From the NCBI GenBank assembly GCA_004293485.1, contig RDYW01000035.1, positions 1 through 64,000 of the forward strand: a DNA stretch of 64,000 nucleotides, in the 5' to 3' direction. This stretch comes from Sphingobacteriales bacterium (GTDB lineage: Bacteria > Bacteroidota > Bacteroidia > Sphingobacteriales > Sphingobacteriaceae). Both the position numbers and the translations under genes were made by a program. The notes under the pieces were generated by a model. It worked only from the letters and a program-made list of their open reading frames with translations, ran no database searches and had not been told where the DNA came from. Each line of letters starts with the position of its first letter. Position 1 is the stretch's first letter. Shown in pieces: positions 60,223 through 64,000 of this stretch.

Positions 60223-62700
60223 TTAATAAGGATCTACATCAACACTTAAAAAAGCACCTTTATTTAGTTTGTTTTCGTAAAAAGAAATAATTTTAAGATG
60301 AAGTATTTCTTTAACTTTAACTATAGATTGTGTTTGCTTATCTACCTTTATCATAATGGTTTGTATATAATAAGTGCGTATGCGGCCCACCAAGGGTATT
60401 TGTGGGCCTAAAACTTTATCGCCCAAAACTTTGCGAAGTTCGATGGCAAAATAATCGGCAATGGCTTGTAGCTTTAAAAAATCTTTGTGCTTCACATCAA
60501 TTTGTATAATGCGGGTGTAAGGCGGGTAGGCAAACTGTTTGCGTTCGGCAAGTTCATCGCTAAACATCCCATCAAAATCATTATCAACCACTTGTTGTAA
60601 AATGCGGTTTTTAACATCGTAAGCCTGTATAATTACTTTGCCTTGTTTATCCCTTCGGCCTGCCCTACCTGCCACTTGGGCAAGCATTTGGTAGGTACGT
60701 TCGTAAGCCCTAAAATCTGGAAACTTTAGCATCGTATCGGCATTTATAATGCCAATGGTGCTTACATTTCCAAAATCTAAACCCTTGGCTACCATTTGTG
60801 TACCTACCAAAATATCTATTTTACCTTCTTCAAAAGTGCTTAAAATATGTTGGTGGCCGTTTTTGTTTCGGGTGGTATCGTAATCCATCCTACCTACATT
60901 AAAGTTGGGCAAAAGTATTTTAATATCGTCTTCTATTTTTTCGGTTCCGTAGCCTTTTTGTATTATATGGGTGCTTCCGCAGGCTAGGCATTTTACAATG
61001 TTATCTTCTTGGTAGCCACAGTAATGGCAGTGCATTTTATTGCTTGTTTTGTGGTAAGTTAAGCTAACATCGCAGTTAATGCACTTGGGGGTGTTGCCAC
61101 AAGTTTTACAAATTAAAATGGGCACATAGCCACGGCGGTTTTGGAACATTATTACCTGTTCTTTTTTGGCCAAAGCCTGCTCCATCTCGGTTAACAGCAG
61201 GGTGGTAAAGTTTTCTTTAATGAGTTTTTTTTGCGTTTCATCAGCAATGCTGGCCACTTCTATTTTGGGCATTTGCACTCCGCCATAGCGTTTTAATAAT
61301 TTTACCAAGCCATATTTACCAGTTGTGGCATTAAAATAAGTTTCGATAGATGGCGTTGCCGAACCTAGCAATATATGCGCTTTATGCATACCAGCAAGCA
61401 CAATTGCGGTATCGCGAGCGTTGTAACGTGGTGAAGGGTCGTACTGTTTATAACTGGCTTCGTGTTCTTCGTCTACAATTATTAAACCCAAATTTACAAA
61501 CGGCAAAAACACGGCCGACCTTGCACCTAACACCACCTTACATTCGTTTTTAAGTACTTTTTGCCAAACTTCGGCCCGCTCGTTATCGTTAAATTTACTG
61601 TGGTAAACCACAATTTTATCGGCAAAGTATTTTTTTAAGCGTTCGATAATTTGGGTGGTAAGGGCAATTTCGGGCAATAGGTACAATACCTGTTTGCCTT
61701 GCGCAATGGCTTCCTCAATTAAGCGTATATAAATTTGGGTTTTGCCCGATGCCGTTACGCCGTATAACAGCGTTACAGGCAGCGTGTTAAAATAATGCCG
61801 AATGGCTTTTAAGGCCACATCTTGGTAGGCGTTTAGGGTAAAAGTGTGGGTAAGTTCGTCGTCGTATTTGGTTAATCGGCTTACAATTTTATAATCGGCT
61901 ATAAAAATATCTTTGTCAATTAAAGCTTTTATAATAGCTGGCGTTGCGCCGCTGGCATCTGTTAGTTGTGCTTTGGTAATTTCGGGATTTTGTTTGCTTA
62001 ACTGCAAGTAAGCCAGTAAAACATCTAATTGTTTGGGTGCTTTTTCTAACAAAGCAAATAGTTGTTTTAAAGCTTCGGGGTTTTTATACGCTTGGTTTAA
62101 GCCTATTAATGCAATGGTTTTGGGTTTGTATTTTTGGTTTATTTCCTCAAAAATAAAAATAGCTTTTTTATCAAACAACGAGCGAAGTATAGAAAATACA
62201 TTTTTTTGCCCCAATATTTTATTTATATCGCTTACTAGCAGTTCTTTTTGGATTTCTAAAGCTTCAACTACCACAAACTCTTTATCGTTCAACTCCGATT
62301 TATCGTAATCGCCCTCGCTGTTTAAAACTATACGGGTTTCGCTGGCCAGTTTTAATGCAGCTGGTAAGGCGGCTTGCATTACTTCGCCCAAATGGCACAT
62401 ATAATAATTGGCCATCCAATGCCAAAGGTTTAGTTGGGTGGGGTTTACAATAGGTTGGTCGTCGATAATATCTAATAAATATTTGGCTTCGTAACGCTCG
62501 GGCGGATTTTGGCTTACCGATAAAATAATGGCGGTATAAATTTTACTTTTGCCAAACTGTACCACGGTTCGTTTACCAATTTCAGCCTTATTATTTAGCT
62601 CGAAAGGTACACGGTATGTAAACGTATTGGCTACCGCTAAAGGTAAAATTACTTCTACAAATAGGGTTTTTCTACCTATGGCTTCTTCAAAATCTATCAT
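60223..62700 (-). CDS. priA: Primosomal protein N' (PriA helicase)
   Basis: Restarts stalled replication forks by loading DnaB. 825 residues, somewhat longer than E. coli PriA (732). N-terminal 3'-DNA-binding domain (LPLAVANTFTYRVP), Walker A GVTASGKT near 314, DEEH box near 407, and the zinc-binding cysteine set (CKTCGN, CINCDV, CHYCGY, CLACGS) near 530-575. Overlaps the DUF423 gene by 4 bases. Confidence 0.95.
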   Translation of the reverse strand: MIDFEEAIGRKTLFVEVILPLAVANTFTYRVPFELNNKAEIGKRTVVQFGKSKIYTAIILSVSQNPPERYEAKYLLDIIDDQPIVNPTQLNLWHWMANYYMCHLGEVMQAALPAALKLASETRIVLNSEGDYDKSELNDKEFVVVEALEIQKELLVSDINKILGQKNVFSILRSLFDKKAIFIFEEINQKYKPKTIALIGLNQAYKNPEALKQLFALLEKAPKQLDVLLAYLQLSKQNPEITKAQLTDASGATPAIIKALIDKDIFIADYKIVSRLTKYDDELTHTFTLNAYQDVALKAIRHYFNTLPVTLLYGVTASGKTQIYIRLIEEAIAQGKQVLYLLPEIALTTQIIERLKKYFADKIVVYHSKFNDNERAEVWQKVLKNECKVVLGARSAVFLPFVNLGLIIVDEEHEASYKQYDPSPRYNARDTAIVLAGMHKAHILLGSATPSIETYFNATTGKYGLVKLLKRYGGVQMPKIEVASIADETQKKLIKENFTTLLLTEMEQALAKKEQVIMFQNRRGYVPILICKTCGNTPKCINCDVSLTYHKTSNKMHCHYCGYQEDNIVKCLACGSTHIIQKGYGTEKIEDDIKILLPNFNVGRMDYDTTRNKNGHQHILSTFEEGKIDILVGTQMVAKGLDFGNVSTIGIINADTMLKFPDFRAYERTYQMLAQVAGRAGRRDKQGKVIIQAYDVKNRILQQVVDNDFDGMFSDELAERKQFAYPPYTRIIQIDVKHKDFLKLQAIADYFAIELRKVLGDKVLGPQIPLVGRIRTYYIQTIMIKVDKQTQSIVKVKEILHLKIISFYENKLNKGAFLSVDVDPY

Positions 62701-63086
62701 TTATTGGTTTTTAATACGCCAAATAAAAGGCTAAGCCATCCCACTATAAAAAACAAACCACCAATGGGAGTTATTGGGCCTAAATATTTTAACCAAGGTG
62801 CGCCTAAAAAATCTTTTAAAGCCAATACATATAACGAACCCGAAAACAGCAGTATGCCCAGCACAAAACCGTAAAAACTTATTTTTAGGTAATTTAGTTT
62901 TAAATCGCTTAAAGCGGATAAAAAAAGTAAGGCAAAAGTATGGTAAAAATGGTACTGTACGCCTGTTTGCCATACGGTTAGCATATCGGGCGAAACTATT
63001 TTTTTTAAACTATGTGCGCCAAAAGCACCTAAAATTACGGCTATTAAACCTAAAATTGCTGCCCAAATGAGTATTGTTTTTTTCAT
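62697..63086 (-). CDS. DUF423 family membrane protein
   Basis: 129 residues with four membrane spans; the N-terminus LGLIAVILGAFGAHSLKKI and the GVQYHFYHTFALL segment are hallmarks of DUF423 (YgdD-type) proteins, whose function is unknown. Its stop overlaps the priA start by ATGA, so the two are translated together. Confidence 0.9.
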   Translation of the reverse strand: MKKTILIWAAILGLIAVILGAFGAHSLKKIVSPDMLTVWQTGVQYHFYHTFALLFLSALSDLKLNYLKISFYGFVLGILLFSGSLYVLALKDFLGAPWLKYLGPITPIGGLFFIVGWLSLLFGVLKTNK

Positions 63087-63509
63087 TTTATGTTGATGAT
63101 GTTGCTAAGGTAATAAAAGCTGAGTGGGTTTTTAAATAGGATTTTAATTAGAGGGTTGTGAAATTGAAAATTACTTTTTTTTACTCTTCTAAATTACCCC
63201 TTAAAGTTGATATGGCATATATTGGATAAACAAGTGGTAAGCACTATTGTAACAACGATTACATTAAAACCAGGGCTGTAGTACGGTTTGGGTATTGGTG
63301 TTGGTGGGGATTTTTTAGCACTAAACTTCATTAGATGCACAAAGCTTCATATAAGTACTGAAACCGCTTTTGCAAAACGGTAGTGCGTTCTGTTTTCTTT
63401 TTCGGTCGTTTGTTAGCTTTGGCCAAGACATACTCTTAAGCAATTTTTGGTTTGTGAGTTGGATGGTGCAAATTGAAAATGTGTATGGCTTTTAGGGTTG
63501 GCATTTGTA
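63087..63509. other. Intergenic region with a small palindrome, no gene seen
   Basis: 423 bases without a convincing frame. A near-palindrome ACCGCTTTTGCAAAACGGT lies at 63363-63381, and a G/T-rich tract (around 63280-63315) stands out from the AT-rich background. The composition suggests leftover or repeated DNA rather than a gene. The left part holds the expected upstream region of the DUF423-priA unit. Confidence 0.35.
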
Positions 63510-64000
63510 CTATTTTAATTTAATATTCTTTATCAAATGGTTGTATTCGTAATTCACAATGTTTTCATTTAAAATTAATTGGATTGTTTCTTCGATTACC
63601 TCAAAAGGCACTACAAACCATTCTCTTGGATTTAGTCTTTGTCCTTTTTCATTAAACAAGTCAATATCTAAACAAGCATTGGCAAAAAAACGATGTAAAA
63701 GACTTTCTAATTTGTAGGCATTTCTGTTATACACTTTGTAAGTCGCAACTTTTTGAACTTCCGCAAATAAGTAGGTGGCTTCGTGTTTAGCATTTTTTAT
63801 TCTGTCATCTACAGAATTACTGGCAAAACCAACTTTATACAAGTCTTTAATATTTGCTATTTGTGAGTTGGTTGATTTTGTTTTCAATACGTAAATCCAA
63901 CCCGATGGTATATCTTCTTCCTTTACAAGCCCTGTATTCACAAACAAATCTTGTTGAATATTATCATAAGTGTTCGTAATCATTTTACCATTATTGTATA
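63510..64000 (-). CDS. GIY-YIG nuclease (T5orf172 domain), N-terminus outside the window
   Basis: At least 162 codons. The frame stays open past the ATG at 63983 to the window edge, with no stop, so this is probably the C-terminal part of a longer protein. The first GIY-YIG half reads WIYVL and the second YKVGFA; the conserved Arg (DDRIKNA), His and Glu (NAYKLESLLHRFF) of T5orf172 domains follow, then the REWFVVPFEVIEE tail. Such proteins often have an extra N-terminal domain. Likely a nuclease; biological role not determined. Confidence 0.8.
   Translation of the reverse strand, partial: YNNGKMITNTYDNIQQDLFVNTGLVKEEDIPSGWIYVLKTKSTNSQIANIKDLYKVGFASNSVDDRIKNAKHEATYLFAEVQKVATYKVYNRNAYKLESLLHRFFANACLDIDLFNEKGQRLNPREWFVVPFEVIEETIQLILNENIVNYEYNHLIKNIKLK

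Overview
The window is a low-GC (mid-30s percent by eye) chromosomal segment of a member of the Bacteroidota, most likely close to the Sphingobacteriales/Chitinophagales. The evidence is a secE-nusG-rplK-rplA-rplJ-rplL-rpoB-rpoC cluster preceded by tuf and tRNA genes, a TonB-dependent receptor with a carboxypeptidase-like regulatory domain, many short lipoproteins and beta-barrel proteins, a non-catalytic Nudix-type regulator beside glycolysis genes, and promoter -7 boxes of the Bacteroidota form TAnnTTTG. The content is mostly housekeeping. I see no CRISPR array, transposase, integrase or prophage.

Layout. 1-2.2 kb: iron-sulfur assembly operon iscS-iscU-iscA (minus), with the dedicated chaperone hscA standing alone at 16.6 kb. 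2.4-2.8 kb: RNase P RNA. 2.8-4.3 kb: a small lipoprotein, a SCO-type copper chaperone and a cytochrome c lipoprotein. 4.5-9.6 kb: recD-recC, with recB not in the window. 9.8-13.8 kb: ftsB/divIC-like gene, a Nudix-type regulator divergent from pfkA, then a BadF-type kinase-like protein and gapA, closed by a strong terminator. 14-16.5 kb: POT peptide transporter and a secreted protein. 18.6-19.5 kb: RES/Xre toxin-antitoxin pair. 19.8-21.2 kb: two envelope proteins of unknown role. 21.3-28.6 kb: parE, serC-serA, and rpe overlapping a TonB-dependent receptor gene. 28.6-29.6 kb: a repeat-bearing intergenic region.

29.6-42.8 kb is the transcription-translation block, all minus: tRNA-Thr(UGU), tRNA-Tyr(GUA), tRNA-Gly(UCC), tRNA-Thr(GGU), tuf, tRNA-Trp(CCA), secE, nusG, rplK, rplA, rplJ, rplL, rpoB, rpoC. 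A good Bacteroidota promoter precedes the first tRNA, and hairpins lie after tuf, between rplL and rpoB, between rpoB and rpoC, and after rpoC.

43-64 kb: an ArsC/Spx-like protein, a secreted protein, a remnant of an HTH gene, an operon of lolD with an ATP-grasp-like and a HAD-like gene whose active sites look degraded, sucC, aroC, a REPIN-like palindrome, a beta-barrel gene and a decayed lipoprotein gene, tsaD divergent from a large tamB-like gene, an M16 peptidase, an orphan secreted protein, priA with a DUF423 gene, and a GIY-YIG (T5orf172) gene cut by the window end.

No obviously new large system is present. The points most worth a second look are the lolD/ATP-grasp-like/HAD-like operon, the palindrome between the Nudix regulator and pfkA, the 23-bp hairpin between rpoB and rpoC, the REPIN-like element, the tetranucleotide frameshift in a lipoprotein gene, and the missing standard start codon of tamB.
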